DNA of 64,000 nt from assembly GCA_934047225.1 (NCBI GenBank), contig OW204010.1:2880794-2944793 (forward strand), written 5' to 3'. This stretch comes from Ypsolopha sequella (Eukaryota; Arthropoda; Insecta; Lepidoptera; Ypsolophidae). Below the pieces are notes generated by a model that did not search any database, was not told where the DNA came from, and saw only the letters and a program-made list of their open reading frames with translations. Below, piece by piece: positions 31,359 through 41,669 of this stretch (within the stretch, counting starts at the first letter, position 1; each line of letters opens with the position of its first letter). A program made the position numbers and the translations under genes.

Positions 31359-34298
31359 ATGAGTATACCACATTTTGATGATACTTTCTTTTCATGCTCT
31401 TCGTCCGAAGAATACACCAGTGCGAATAGCGATGATGACTCTGATAGCGGTGTTTCGTTACGTGATCGCTTATTTTCTGTTTTTGATAGTAGTAATTATA
31501 AACATAATCTTAATATCGTACACATTAATGCCGAAAGTATACATGCTCACTACCCAGATATGTTAGCAGCGTTTAGCAATGTGCGTGTGGATGCAGTGTT
31601 CGTTTCCGAAACCGTATTGAAGCCTACACTACCGTCCACCATGTATAGCTTACCTGGATTTAGATTAATTCGAAATGACAGGATCGGTAAAGGCTGGGGA
31701 GGTGTTGCGATCTACCTTCGTGCAGACATTCCTTGTAAGGTTGTCAAGCAATCTCCTAATCTATACACTAAGTCAGCTGAATATCTGTTTATTGAGTTAT
31801 ATCTCCATCACACTAAGGTACTTCTGGGTGTCTTATACAGTCCCTCCCTCAAGATTGACTACTTTGCTAATTTTGAATCTCTGCTTGATGAGTTAAGTCC
31901 TCTATATGATGACGTCATTGTTCTTGGTGATTTCAATACGTGTCTATTGAAAAACGATCATCGCTCCAAGCAACTTAATTCCATTGTTTCCTCATTAAAT
32001 ATGATAATACTTCCTTTGTCTGCAACTCATTATAAGCCCCACTGTGTCCCATCTCTTCTTGATTAAATTATTGTCTCTAATCCCCCAAAAGTAGCCACTC
32101 ATGGTCAGTTCACATCTCCTTTCTCATATCATGATTTAATTTTCCTTTCGTATAAAGTACGCCCCCCCAAACATAAGCCCAAGTTTCTTCTTCTGCGGAG
32201 TTTCAAAGGGATAGATCTGGAGGCGCTTAGAGCGGAGGCATTGGCCATAGACTGGACTCCTGTTTTATGTTCTCAAACTGTAGATGCCAAGGTGCATAAC
32301 TTTAATCAAATACTTATTTCTTTATTTGACAAACACGCACCAATTAAAAGAATTAAAGTCAAGCATCTGCCAGCTCCATGGCTCACACAGAACATACGAG
32401 ATGCTATAGCGTTGCGAGACAAGGCCAAGCGTAATTATAAAAAATGTCCTAGTGAAATTAATTTTGAAAATTACAAACAGTTGCGCAATCGCTGTACAAA
32501 GATGTGTAGAAACGCAAAGAGGCACCATATTCACAAATCTGTCAATAATTACAGCCCTGCTCAGGTCTGGAAATTCTTAAAAACGCTCGGAATTGGCAAA
32601 TCATCTGAAACACATCCAGGGACTATTGATTTGAATGCACTTAATCAGCATTTTTCTAAACCGCCTGTCTCCTTAGAAGACAAATTAAAAAACAAAACTC
32701 TCCTAAACCTTCGTAATAAGCCCAAACCCGACTGCGATCATTTTACCTTCAAGACTGTTTCTGAGTGTGACGTTAAGAGAGCAATTCTTTCTATTACTTC
32801 AAAGGCTGTGGGTGATGACAAAATTTGCTCTCAAATGCTGCATCTTATACTAGATGAACTTTTACCTGTCCTAGCTGACGTTATCAACTGCTCCCTTGTC
32901 ACCAGCTCATTCCCCACAGCCTGGAAAAATGCACATGTCATCCCTCTTCCAAAGACTACAAACCCTTCATCGTTTTCTGAGTATCGTCCAATTTCCATTC
33001 TTCCTATCCTTTCTAAAGTTCTTGAGTCTTTAGTCCACAACCAACTATCTAAAAATAGTTTACTCAATCACTTTCAATCTGGATTTCGCCCAGGGCATAG
33101 CACCGTCACGGCACTCCTGAAAGTCTCCGATGATATAAGATTAGCTATTGACAATAAGAAACTGACTATACTCATACTATTGGATTTCAGTAGTGCATTT
33201 AACTGTGTAGACTTCGATGTACTCCTTAGCATTCTTAGCTCTCTTAACGTATCTCCTCTTGTCACAGAATGGTTTGATACTTATTTAAGGGGTCGCCTGC
33301 AGTGCATACGCTCGGACGAGGTTTCCTCGGAGTGGTGCCAACTAACTGCTGGCGTACCTCAAGGTGGTGTCCTCTCTCCTCTCCTTTTTTCAATTTTTAT
33401 AAATTCTGTTTCCAATGTTCTTTCTTCGAACTACCATCTTTATGCAGACGATTTACAACTCTACCGCCACTTTGACGTAACTGAGGCAAATATTGCTGTC
33501 TCAGAAATGAACAGCGATCTTTCAAACATTCACAGGTGGGCGGAGGGTTTCGGACTTTTGGTTAATCCCAAAAAATCTCAAGCCATTATTTTGGGTAGCA
33601 GATATATGACTAGCCTTCTCAATCAAACGGTAATTCCACAAGTAGTTTATAACGATATCCCTATTGCCTACACTAAATCTGCAAAAAATTTGGGTGTCAT
33701 ATTTGATTGTAATCTGACGTGGGCTGCGCATATTAATGAGGTCAGCAGGAAAGTCTTTGCCACATTTCATTATCTTAAGCGTCTCCAGAAATTTCTCCCC
33801 TTTGAAACTAAAGTTACTCTCGCACAATCTCTACTTTTGCCGATCATCAACTACGCTGATGTCTGTTTTTTAGATGCCAGTCAGGAGCTGCTTGGTAAAC
33901 TTGAACGTTTACAAAATCTGGGAATCAGGTTTATCTATGGACTAAGAAAATATGATCATGTATCTCAGTACCGTGAACAATTAAAATGGCTTCCCATTAA
34001 ACAGCTTCAGTATGTTCATATCCTCTGTTGCCTTTTCAACATTTTAAAGAGTCCCACTTCTCCTCCATACCTCCGCGATCGTTATGAGTATATTTTCCTT
34101 AGAGACAAGCAAGTCAGGTCTCATACAGTCTCACTTTTAAAAACACCTTCTCATAACACCGGGGCGTATGGAAACTCTTTCACTGTTAAGTCCATCAAAC
34201 TGTGGAACTCCCTTCCTCACACTATCAGGGATAGCCCCTCCATTGGTGTATTCAAAAGGAAAATAAAAGAGCACTATCTTCAACAACTTATCGTGTAG
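31359..34298 (+). pseudogene. LINE family 1 ORF2: endonuclease and reverse transcriptase with one stop
   Basis: The first part (31359-32066) is an APE-type endonuclease: LNIVHINAESI, a Glu in SETVL, and LGDFNTC. A TAA at 32064-32066 interrupts it in the same frame as the rest. From 32241 come the reverse transcriptase blocks YRPISILPILSKVLE, GFRPGHSTVTALL, LDFSSAFNCVDFD, GVPQGGVLSP and the catalytic YADD in YHLYADDLQLY. The C-terminal domain has WLPIKQLQ and LWNSLPHTIRD. About 980 codons in all, which is normal. It belongs to the Jockey/CR1/L2 assemblage; I cannot name the clade. One nonsense codon is the only lesion I see. Confidence 0.85.
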
Positions 34299-34633
34299 GT
34301 GTATGTATATATATCATTTATTGTGTATTTATTTACTGAATATGTATTGTTATATTTATTTATACTATGTAGGCATGTAAATTTTATGTAGTTTGTTATT
34401 ATTTTTAACTAATTAGGTATCTACTATTAATTTAATCTTGTTTCTGTATAAATATTATCGTGCACAATATGAATATCTTATGTATTATATATAAATATCC
34501 TTATCACCCTTGGTTTGCTGGAAGAAATCTCATATTGAGATAAGCACGCCATTGTACATAACTTTTATTATATAATTTAGAATTAAGTTTTCTGTGTGCA
34601 ACAAGAATAAATAAATAAATTAAAAAAAAAAAA

Positions 34634-35650
34634 GTTAATAAACTTTGTTTTAGGTGTCTTGGGGGACATAATATAAATCAATGTACTTCAACATGGGTAT
34701 GTGTGAAGTGCAAATCGGTCAAGCATCACCACATGATTCATTTTGATGGACCGGTAGCGTCTAATAATGCGGTTTATGCGGTACCTACTATAAATAGTGG
34801 TAGTAGGGTAAATGCACCAGTGCCGGACTTAGGTAGGGTAAATGTACCAGTGTCAGGGGCAAGTAGGGTAAATGTGCCAGTACAGGAATTCGTCCGAAAT
34901 AGGAGTAGGGTAAACCCCCCAACTGAAGAAAATATGAATAATGCGGCCCTGACATCTCACATGATGCTTCCAAGCAATTATCAACGGACGGTTTTGCTTT
35001 CAACTGCCTTAGTGCATGTCATGGACGAGTGCGGAGAGCTTCATGATGCTCGTGCACTTTTAGATGGTGGCAGTCAGGGTACATTTATTTCGGAAAATTG
35101 TGCTCGTCGATTAGGTCTGAGACGATCTAGATCTAATGTTGTTTCGGTCACTGGCTTAGGAGGGGCGCCAGTTAGCGGATGTAGAGGTGGTGTCAATTTG
35201 ACCATAAGCCCACGGTTTTCGGCTCAAACCGTGTTGGCTACCTCAGCTACTATTTTGAGTAACATTACTCACCATTTACCAAGCGTCAACTTACCCGAGA
35301 ATTTATCGGATTATTATCGGGGTTTGTACCTTACGGATGAACATTTTTATCGGAGTCGGGAAGTTGACATTCTTATTGGGGCAGATTTGTTAGGTGAAAT
35401 AATGCTCGGCGGAAGTATAAAAATAAATGACAATCTGCCAATTGCAATGAACACGATTTTCGGTTACGTGTTAATGGGTCCGGTCACATTTCTAGCCCAA
35501 AATGTGGTTAACTTTTCCCAGACCTTTCATGCAACCACAGATCAGATTCTGGAAAAGTTTTGGGAAGTGGAAAATGTTCCGGAAACGGCGGTTAAGGATC
35601 CGAAAGAGTTGGAATGTGAAAAGATTTGCAAACACTCATCAGCAGGATGA
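34634..35650 (+). pseudogene. BEL/Pao gag end and aspartic protease
   Basis: After the LINE, the frame gives the second knuckle CFRCLGGHNINQC and CVKCKSVKHHH. Four short repeats of SRVNVPV type follow (about 34800-34910), then the protease with ARALLDGGSQGTFIS. The family usually has Ser or Thr in the Asp-x-Gly triad, whereas here it is DGG. The frame ends at 35650, shortly after a one-base frameshift near 35615-35640 where the downstream polymerase continues in another frame. Confidence 0.8.
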
Positions 35651-38600
35651 GACGGGTCGGTATGTAGTTAGGCTACCTTTTTTATCGGAAAGACCTAGCT
35701 TGGGTGATTCGGCTCCTATGGCAAGAAAACGGTTCTTCGCCATGGAAAAACGGCTCTCTTTTAATGAAGAATTTAGAAGCAAATATGTGAAGTTTATGCG
35801 GGATTATGCTGAAATGGGTCATATGTCGATCTGTGACGAAAAAACAGACGACTTTGCAGCGGGTAAAGGTTATATTATTCCTCATCATGGGATATTTAAA
35901 GCCGGCACGGATAAAATCAGGGTTGTATTCGACGCAAGTTGTAATACCATTTCTGGAGCAAGTCTTAATGACTGTGTTCATGCAGGCCCTAAACTGCAGC
36001 GGGATATCATGGAAATCATCTGCAAGTTCAGGATGTTTCAGTACGTCTTCACTACTGACATCAAAATGATGTTTCGGCAAATAGTGGTTCATGAAGATGA
36101 TTGGAAATTCCAACTTGTCTTTTGGCGGGAGTCACCGGAAGATCCCCTCCAATTGTACAAATTAAATACTGTGACTTACGGGATGAAGTCCAGTCCTTAT
36201 TTGGCGATACGGACGCTAAGGCAGTTAGCAGACGATGGTGCGGATCACTATCCAGACGCAGCGGACCTGTTATGCTCTTCGGTGTATATGGATGATATTC
36301 TTGGCGGGGCGGACTCTGAAGAGGAAGCCAAAAAACTGAAGAGGGACCTGACGGACTTACTTCGCTCAGGTGGATTTGAGTTGAGTAAGTGGGTCTCAAA
36401 CAGTGATCAGTTATTAGGGGATATACCTCAAGAGGATTTGGAGAAGCCTAAAACATTTGACAATACAGACGGACCTGGCTTTTTTAAAATATTGGGAGTT
36501 CAGTGGGATCCCAATCATGATTGCTTTTCCTATCATACAAAAATTAAAAATGAGGAAAAATGCTCAAAACGGATAATTTTGTCAGCTTTAGCTCAAACTT
36601 TTGACCCTTTAGGTTGGATATCCCCAGTGATATTCCAAGGAAAGGTTCTTATGCAACGCTTATGGCTATTAAATCAGTCGTGGGATGAAACACCACCGGA
36701 TGATGTGGTTTGTGAATGGCGCGGTATTGTGAAGGACTTACCTCTGATTGAGAAGATAAGACTTGAACGATTTGCTTTAGGAGAAAGTAAGTCTGTTTCA
36801 CTTCACGGTTTCTCGGGTGCGTCTGAACTTGGCTACAGCGCAGCAGTATATCTCAGGACTGTAGATGATAAGAACGGTGTTAAAGTTTCCTTGCTGATGG
36901 CTAAATCGCGAGTAGCACCAGTTCGTAATAAACATACAATCCCAAAATTGGAATTGTCGGGTGCGGTTTTACTTACGCGGCTCGTAAAATATGTGGCGGA
37001 TGCCATTAAGGCAGTTGTAACAATTGAGGACATTGTATGTTGGTCGGATAGCACTATTGTTCTTTCTTGGCTTCGAACGCCTCCACACCTTTTGCAAACG
37101 TTTGAAGGAAACAGGGTCTTGCAGATAAATAATTGCGGTTTTGAATTGACATGGCGACACGTACCATCCGAAATGAACCCTGCGGATGTGGCTAGTCGAG
37201 GTTGTCAGGCGTTGGAATTGCTCGAGCACTCTTTATGGTGGGGACCACCATGGCTCAAAGGTCAACCGGATACATGGCCCAAAAATATAGTGGAAACTAA
37301 GGAATTGCCTGGGTTTCGGAAATCTGTTAAACCAAAGTTGCAGCAGTCAGTTGCATTTGTAAAAACAACGGAATCTAATCCTTTATTTCAACGGTTCGGA
37401 TCACTGACTATGCTGATCTCGGTTGTTGGTTATTGCTTGAGATTTATCCATAATTCCAAAAATCCTGATAAGAGAATTGATGGTGTTCTGTCGGTTACAG
37501 AACGCAAGGGGGCTTTGGATCGATTGGTTAAAATGGCACAAGCAGAAGAATTCGGATTGGATATTAAGAGTTTAAATCGGGATAAACAGTGCTCTTTGCG
37601 GTTGCGGAGACTTTTACCATTTATTGATGGTGATGGTTTATTACGTGTTGGAGGTAGACTTGAGCATTCGGCCTTATCATTTTCGGGGAAACATCCTTTG
37701 CTTCTACCTAAGGCTCATCCATTGACAAAATTGGTCATAGATCATTATCATAAAATTCATTGTCATGTCGGGGCTACAGCTTTATTAGCTATTCTACAAA
37801 AACAATTTTGGTTCATTTCGGGAAAGCAAGCGATACGCAGTCGCATTTTTAAATGTATATTTTGTTTTAAGACTAAAGCAAAACCAACGGAACCTATTAT
37901 GTCTGCGTTACCTGGTGATCGGGTTAATGCGATCGGAGTCTTTCATACGGTGCAAACGGATTTTGCAGGACCATTTTCAATTAAATCATCTCGGCTTCGG
38001 AATGCTAAAATCCTTTAAGCATATTTGTGCGTTTTTATATGCTCTACAACAAAAGCGGTTCATTTAGAGGTCGTCAGTGACTTATCAACGGAAGCGTTTC
38101 TTGCGGCTTTGAATCGTTTCACATCTCGGCGTAATTTGCCACAAGTTATGCGGTCGGATTGTGGTTCAAATTATATAGGTACTAGCGCACACCTAACGGA
38201 AGTGCAAAAATATCTCGCCAAACGTGACACCCAGGAAGTTCTCAATAATGCGGCTTCTAAACAGGGAATTTCCTGGCTCTTCAATGCTCCTGCGGCGCCA
38301 CATTTTGGTGGATTATTTGAGGCAGCTGTTAAATCTGCTAAGAGTTTATTGAAGCGCGTTATCGGAGAACAAGTTCTGACTTTCGAAGAGCTTACGACGG
38401 TTTTTATTAGAATTGAGGCGGTATTAAATTCTAGGCCCTTGTGTCCATTGACGCAAGATCCACAGGATTTTGAAGTCTTAACACCAGCACATTTTTTGGT
38501 GGGTAGACCTTTGTTATCGGTTCCGGAATATGATTTATCGAATGTGCCTGATGGGCGGCTAAATCGGTTTAGGTTAGTGCAGGCACTATCTCAACGTTTT

Positions 38601-38855
38601 TGGAAACAATGGAGTGATCGGTATCTCCATTCTCTTCAAATGCGTAACAAATGGTTAAATTCTACGGATCCTCCTAAGATCGATGATCTCGTATTGATTA
38701 AGGATGAAAACCTACCATCCCTGAAGTATAGGAGAGGTAGGATTATTGAGTTACTTCCCGGAAAAGATGGTGTAGTTCGGATTGTAAAATTGAGAACTTC
38801 TTCAGGGACACTTTTGCGGCCAGTGGTGAAAATTTGTAGATTACCTCTGGAATAG
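35640..38855 (+). pseudogene. BEL/Pao polymerase: RT, RNase H, integrase
   Basis: Reverse transcriptase: VFDASCNTISG, FTTDIKMMFRQI and the catalytic YMDD encoded at 36285-36296. RNase H: LHGFSGASELG, where Gly replaces the usual catalytic Asp (codon 36816-36818), then WSDSTIVLSWL and HVPSEMNPAD. Integrase: HHCC finger (HYHKIHCHVG...CIFCFKTKA), Asp in VQTDFAGPF and Asp in RSDCGSNYIG. A TAA at 38016-38018 splits the integrase in frame. The remainder (38025-38855) runs to the normal C-terminal end with DLVLIKDENLP and LRPVVKICRLP. It cannot make a full product. Confidence 0.9.
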
Positions 38856-38942
38856 TTCTCATTTATGCTTTATTTTCACCACAATCTTATTTTTTTTGAC
38901 TTAGTATTGTTTTTTTGGTTGATAAAGGCTTTAGCCTTTCTC

Positions 38943-38953
38943 GGGCGGGGGAA
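38943..38953 (+). promoter_or_regulatory. Polypurine tract of the BEL/Pao element
   Basis: GGGCGGGGGAA directly before the 3' LTR TGTTTAG. In this class it primes plus-strand synthesis. Confidence 0.7.
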
Positions 38954-39386
38954 TGTTTAGTTTTGTTGCCTTGAAAGCTCTAAGGCTTTATTTATTTTTA
39001 GTTCTCTTCGCGGTACATGCACATGACACATAACATTTATTGTATTAGAGTATTTATTTAGGTATATTTACTCTTTGGTTTGGGGCGGCGTGTCTATGCA
39101 TTTTTATGTCAATGATTTGACATAACACAATGGAAAAAACCTAAAAAGGAATCGGGCGGCCCGGAGTATACAGAAATAACCAATTCACATAAAATAATAG
39201 CTGTGGACCATTTGTGATCGGCGGTGCGGCACGGGGTGAGTGTAGGGACTCTTTTATTTGTTTATTTTATATTCCGACACAAAAATAATGCTCAGGTACG
39301 GCATACGCTCGCATCGGCTACCAGCGGCTTTAACATCAAGCAACAATCACGAAGGGACGAACAGACCAGTCTGGGAAACCCCTTCA
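38954..39386 (+). repeat. 3' LTR of the BEL/Pao element
   Basis: Same length as the 5' LTR. Differences I found are C/G near 27653/39203 and G/T near 27737/39287. GAAAC follows at 39387. Confidence 0.9.
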
Positions 39387-39720
39387 GAAACAAAATCTTA
39401 TGATGAAGTAGAAGATATATTGGAAAGTTAATGGAATCTACAATGACTGTAATACTTACACACATACTCGTACACATACCCTTACGACCCCTTATTCACA
39501 TGACCACACTCACACATCCGCAGACACACTTCTACACACCCTCACACATCCTCCCCCAGACACACGAGCAGGCATAAACTAAATTAAATTAAACTAAATA
39601 AAACTTAATGCATAAATTTAAAATTAAACTCAATTTCACCTACTTATTTGTATCTTGTATATCTTTTTGTTATTATTTCTTGTTGTAGTTTTAAGTAGTA
39701 TAATGTTACATATTTTATAA
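39387..39720 (+). pseudogene. LINE-B, end of ORF2 and 3' UTR (piece 3 of 4)
   Basis: After the duplicated GAAAC the ORF2 frame runs on for KSYDEVEDILES and a stop at about 39430, as in the C-terminus of related LINE proteins. The 3' UTR then begins, with a C/A-rich stretch (ACACACTC-type, 39460-39560). A mariner interrupts it at 39721. Confidence 0.65.
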
Positions 39721-41020
39721 TACGAGGGGCATGCCAAAAGAAGTTAGATACTCTTTACTCCTTTGATTGACACTGGAAAGTTATACATCATCTTATAGGC
39801 TGGTTGTTTGTTAATATATCTGAAAATAGAACGCACATCATTTCTTTTTTTTTTATTTGGATAAGCATCATTTTTCCGAGAATCTGGCGGGAATTCGCTT
39901 GCAGCAATGGAGCTCAGTCGAAGTGATTGTCGCGCTATGATTTATTATGACTATAAAAAAGTTTTAAGCCTCAAGAATGTTTTGAACTTTTGGCTACTAC
40001 TTTTGGTGAGTCTGGTTGCTCGCGAACAACAGTATTTAATTGGTTCGCTGAATTTAAAAGAGGACGGGGATGTCTCAAAGATGAAGCGAAGACAGTTCGT
40101 CTGCCAACCGCGGTCACAGAAGAAAACGTTCGTGCAGTCGAATACTTATTCGCGAAAACCAACGAATTATGTATGTAGAGCTGGAGCGAGAACAGGGAAT
40201 TGGATCAGCAGCAATGCAAACCATAATTCACGACCACCTTTCTCTCCGTAAATGTTGTTTGAGATGGGTGCCGCACAAACTTACCGATGAACAGAAAGAC
40301 CGTCGGTTGGATTGGTGATAGATAAATTCGACGGTGGCGAGAAAAAAAATGTGTATGATATACTGACTTGTGATGAAACATGGCTTTATAACTATGATCC
40401 CGAAACAAAGTGACATTCGACTGTATGGTGCTTTGAAGATGAGCCAACTCCAACGAAATGTCGCCGTGCACGAAGCACACAGAAACAAATGGTCGCCTCG
40501 TTTTTCAGCAAAACGGATCATATTGCTACTGTAGTGCTAGAGAATCAAAAAACGATGAACTCCGAATGGTATGTGACAGTTTGTGCTCCAACAGTAATAT
40601 CAGCTTGGTGTGACAAGCGACCGAAGTCAGGAATCCGACGCCTTCTCGGGCACCACGACAATGCGGCGTCGCACACGTCTGCCAAAACACTTGATTTTTG
40701 CGACTCAAAAAATGCGTCAATCCTCCCTCACTCACCAAATTCCCCTGACCTAGCACTTTTTGATTTAACCTGTTTCCAAAAATCAAAAAAAAAAATAAAG
40801 GGGAAGAAGTTTGAAAGCAAAGAAGATGCACTGGCTGCCTATATTTTCGAGATTTCTGAGGTGTCTAAAGAAGAGTGGTCATTGGTATTTTCCAATTAGT
40901 TCAGACGTATGGAAAAGTGTATACGTGCTCAGGGTGAATACTTCGAAAAGATCGATACTTGTAATAAAGAATAAATTTTATAATTTTCGAGTATCTAATT
41001 TCTTTTGGCATGCCCTCGTA
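39721..41020 (+). mobile_element. mariner transposon (non-functional)
   Basis: TA stands at both ends (39721-39722 and 41019-41020). The inverted repeats begin CGAGGGGCATGCCAAAAGAA on the left and end TTCTTTTGGCATGCCCTCG on the right, with one extra G on the left. The 1.3 kb length is standard. It encodes a broken D34D transposase and sits in the LINE-B 3' UTR. Confidence 0.9.
39907..40905 (+). pseudogene. mariner transposase, frameshifted
   Basis: The start MELSRSDCRAMIYYDYKK is typical of mariner. The helix-turn-helix part (TTFGESGCSRTTVFNWFAEF) is in a different frame (39990-40178). ETWLYNYDPETK with the first catalytic Asp lies near 40370, followed by a stop. The C-terminal frame 40489-40899 has HHDNAASHTSAK and PDLALFDL; the spacing between the second and third Asp is 34 residues. 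At least three frame changes make it inactive. Confidence 0.85.
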
Positions 41021-41168
41021 AGTGCTTTAAAGAAGAGCGGTGCCTCATGACACAGGCCTTTTAAAGCATAAAGGGAGACACCAGCCCCTACCCATATTAT
41101 GTAATCCTATTTAATGAAATAAACGTATTTGTATTTGTATTTGTATTTGTATTTTGTATTTGTATTCT
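41021..41168 (+). repeat. LINE-B 3' tail (piece 4 of 4) and target duplication
   Basis: An AATAAA (about 41119) precedes a TTTGTA-type microsatellite tail (41124-41160). TTGTATTCT at 41160-41168 duplicates 16892-16900, so this is the 3' end of a single LINE-B copy that starts at 16901. Confidence 0.75.
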
Positions 41169-41373
41169 ACCCAAGCACTTATCCCAGTCACGCTCACTCT
41201 TTCCTGAATTATGTGTGGATAATGCATTGAGGATAGTTTGATTGAAGCGTTCTGCCTGTCCATTTGCCCCAGGACAAGCCACTGCGTTAAGAATATGCTT
41301 AATGCCATAACTATTACAAAACCACTTAAAAGCTCCTGACGTAAAATATGTTCCACGATCGGATATTATCCTG
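41169..41373 (-). pseudogene. Gypsy element G2, integrase core (piece 2)
   Basis: The minus strand from 41373 encodes RIISDRGTYFTSGAF with the second catalytic Asp, then GANGQAERFNQTIL with the catalytic Glu, and RDWDKCLGRI, where LINE-B breaks the frame. It continues at 16900. Upstream it is cut by the G1 LTR at 41374. Confidence 0.8.
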
Positions 41374-41381
41374 TGTAACAA

Positions 41382-41669
41382 ATGACTCAAATAAACCGCT
41401 ATGCCAAAGAGGAGTTTATTGCGGCCGCTAGAGGGATGAAGAAAATAATTGCATCGGACATTGGCTTTGGCGATAATAAGCAACGCATTTATGTAAATGA
41501 CCATTTGTCGCCGGAAAATAAGAAATTGCTCACAAAAACAAAAATGCTGGCTAACGAAAAGGGATATCTGCATGTCTGGGTTAAGTTCGCGAAAATTCAG
41601 GTGCGGAAGAGTGATACCTCGCCGGTTTTTGTGATAAAATCCTTGAACGACTTAAACAAAATTGTCTAA
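41382..41669 (+). pseudogene. LINE-C ORF1 C-terminal fragment
   Basis: The residues from RYAKEEFIAAARG on belong to the LINE; the first few codons are LTR sequence. RIYVNDHLSPENKKLL, HVWVKFAKIQVRKSD and a terminal NDLNKIV match the C-terminal domain of many insect LINE ORF1 proteins, usually preceded by a PHD or zinc-knuckle region that is missing here. Confidence 0.7.

Larger units (their letters stand above)
29688..34633 (+). mobile_element. 4.9 kb LINE (family 1), Jockey/CR1-like group, inserted in BEL gag
   Basis: The element has ORF1 (29904-30641), ORF2 (31359-34298) and an A-rich tail made of AATAAATAAATAAAT and A12. GTTAA stands at both borders (29683-29687 and 34634-34638). Unusually, the 5' border starts with AGC and 27 T residues (29691-29717). 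It seems close to full length. Two more copies of the family, both truncated, are at 14275-15960 (minus) and 53095-53735 (plus). ORF2 has one in-frame stop. Confidence 0.8.
27404..39386 (+). mobile_element. BEL/Pao LTR retrotransposon with nested LINE
   Basis: Two 433 bp LTRs (27404-27836 and 38954-39386, TG...CA) differ at only two positions that I can find. The 5 bp target duplication GAAAC flanks them (27399-27403 and 39387-39391), and a purine tract precedes the 3' LTR. Gag with a DUF1759-like domain, an aspartic protease, reverse transcriptase, RNase H and integrase follow in the BEL/Pao order. A 4.9 kb LINE inserted in gag separates the parts. A frameshift near 35620 and a stop at 38016-38018 interrupt pol. 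It sits in the last codons of LINE-B. Confidence 0.9.
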
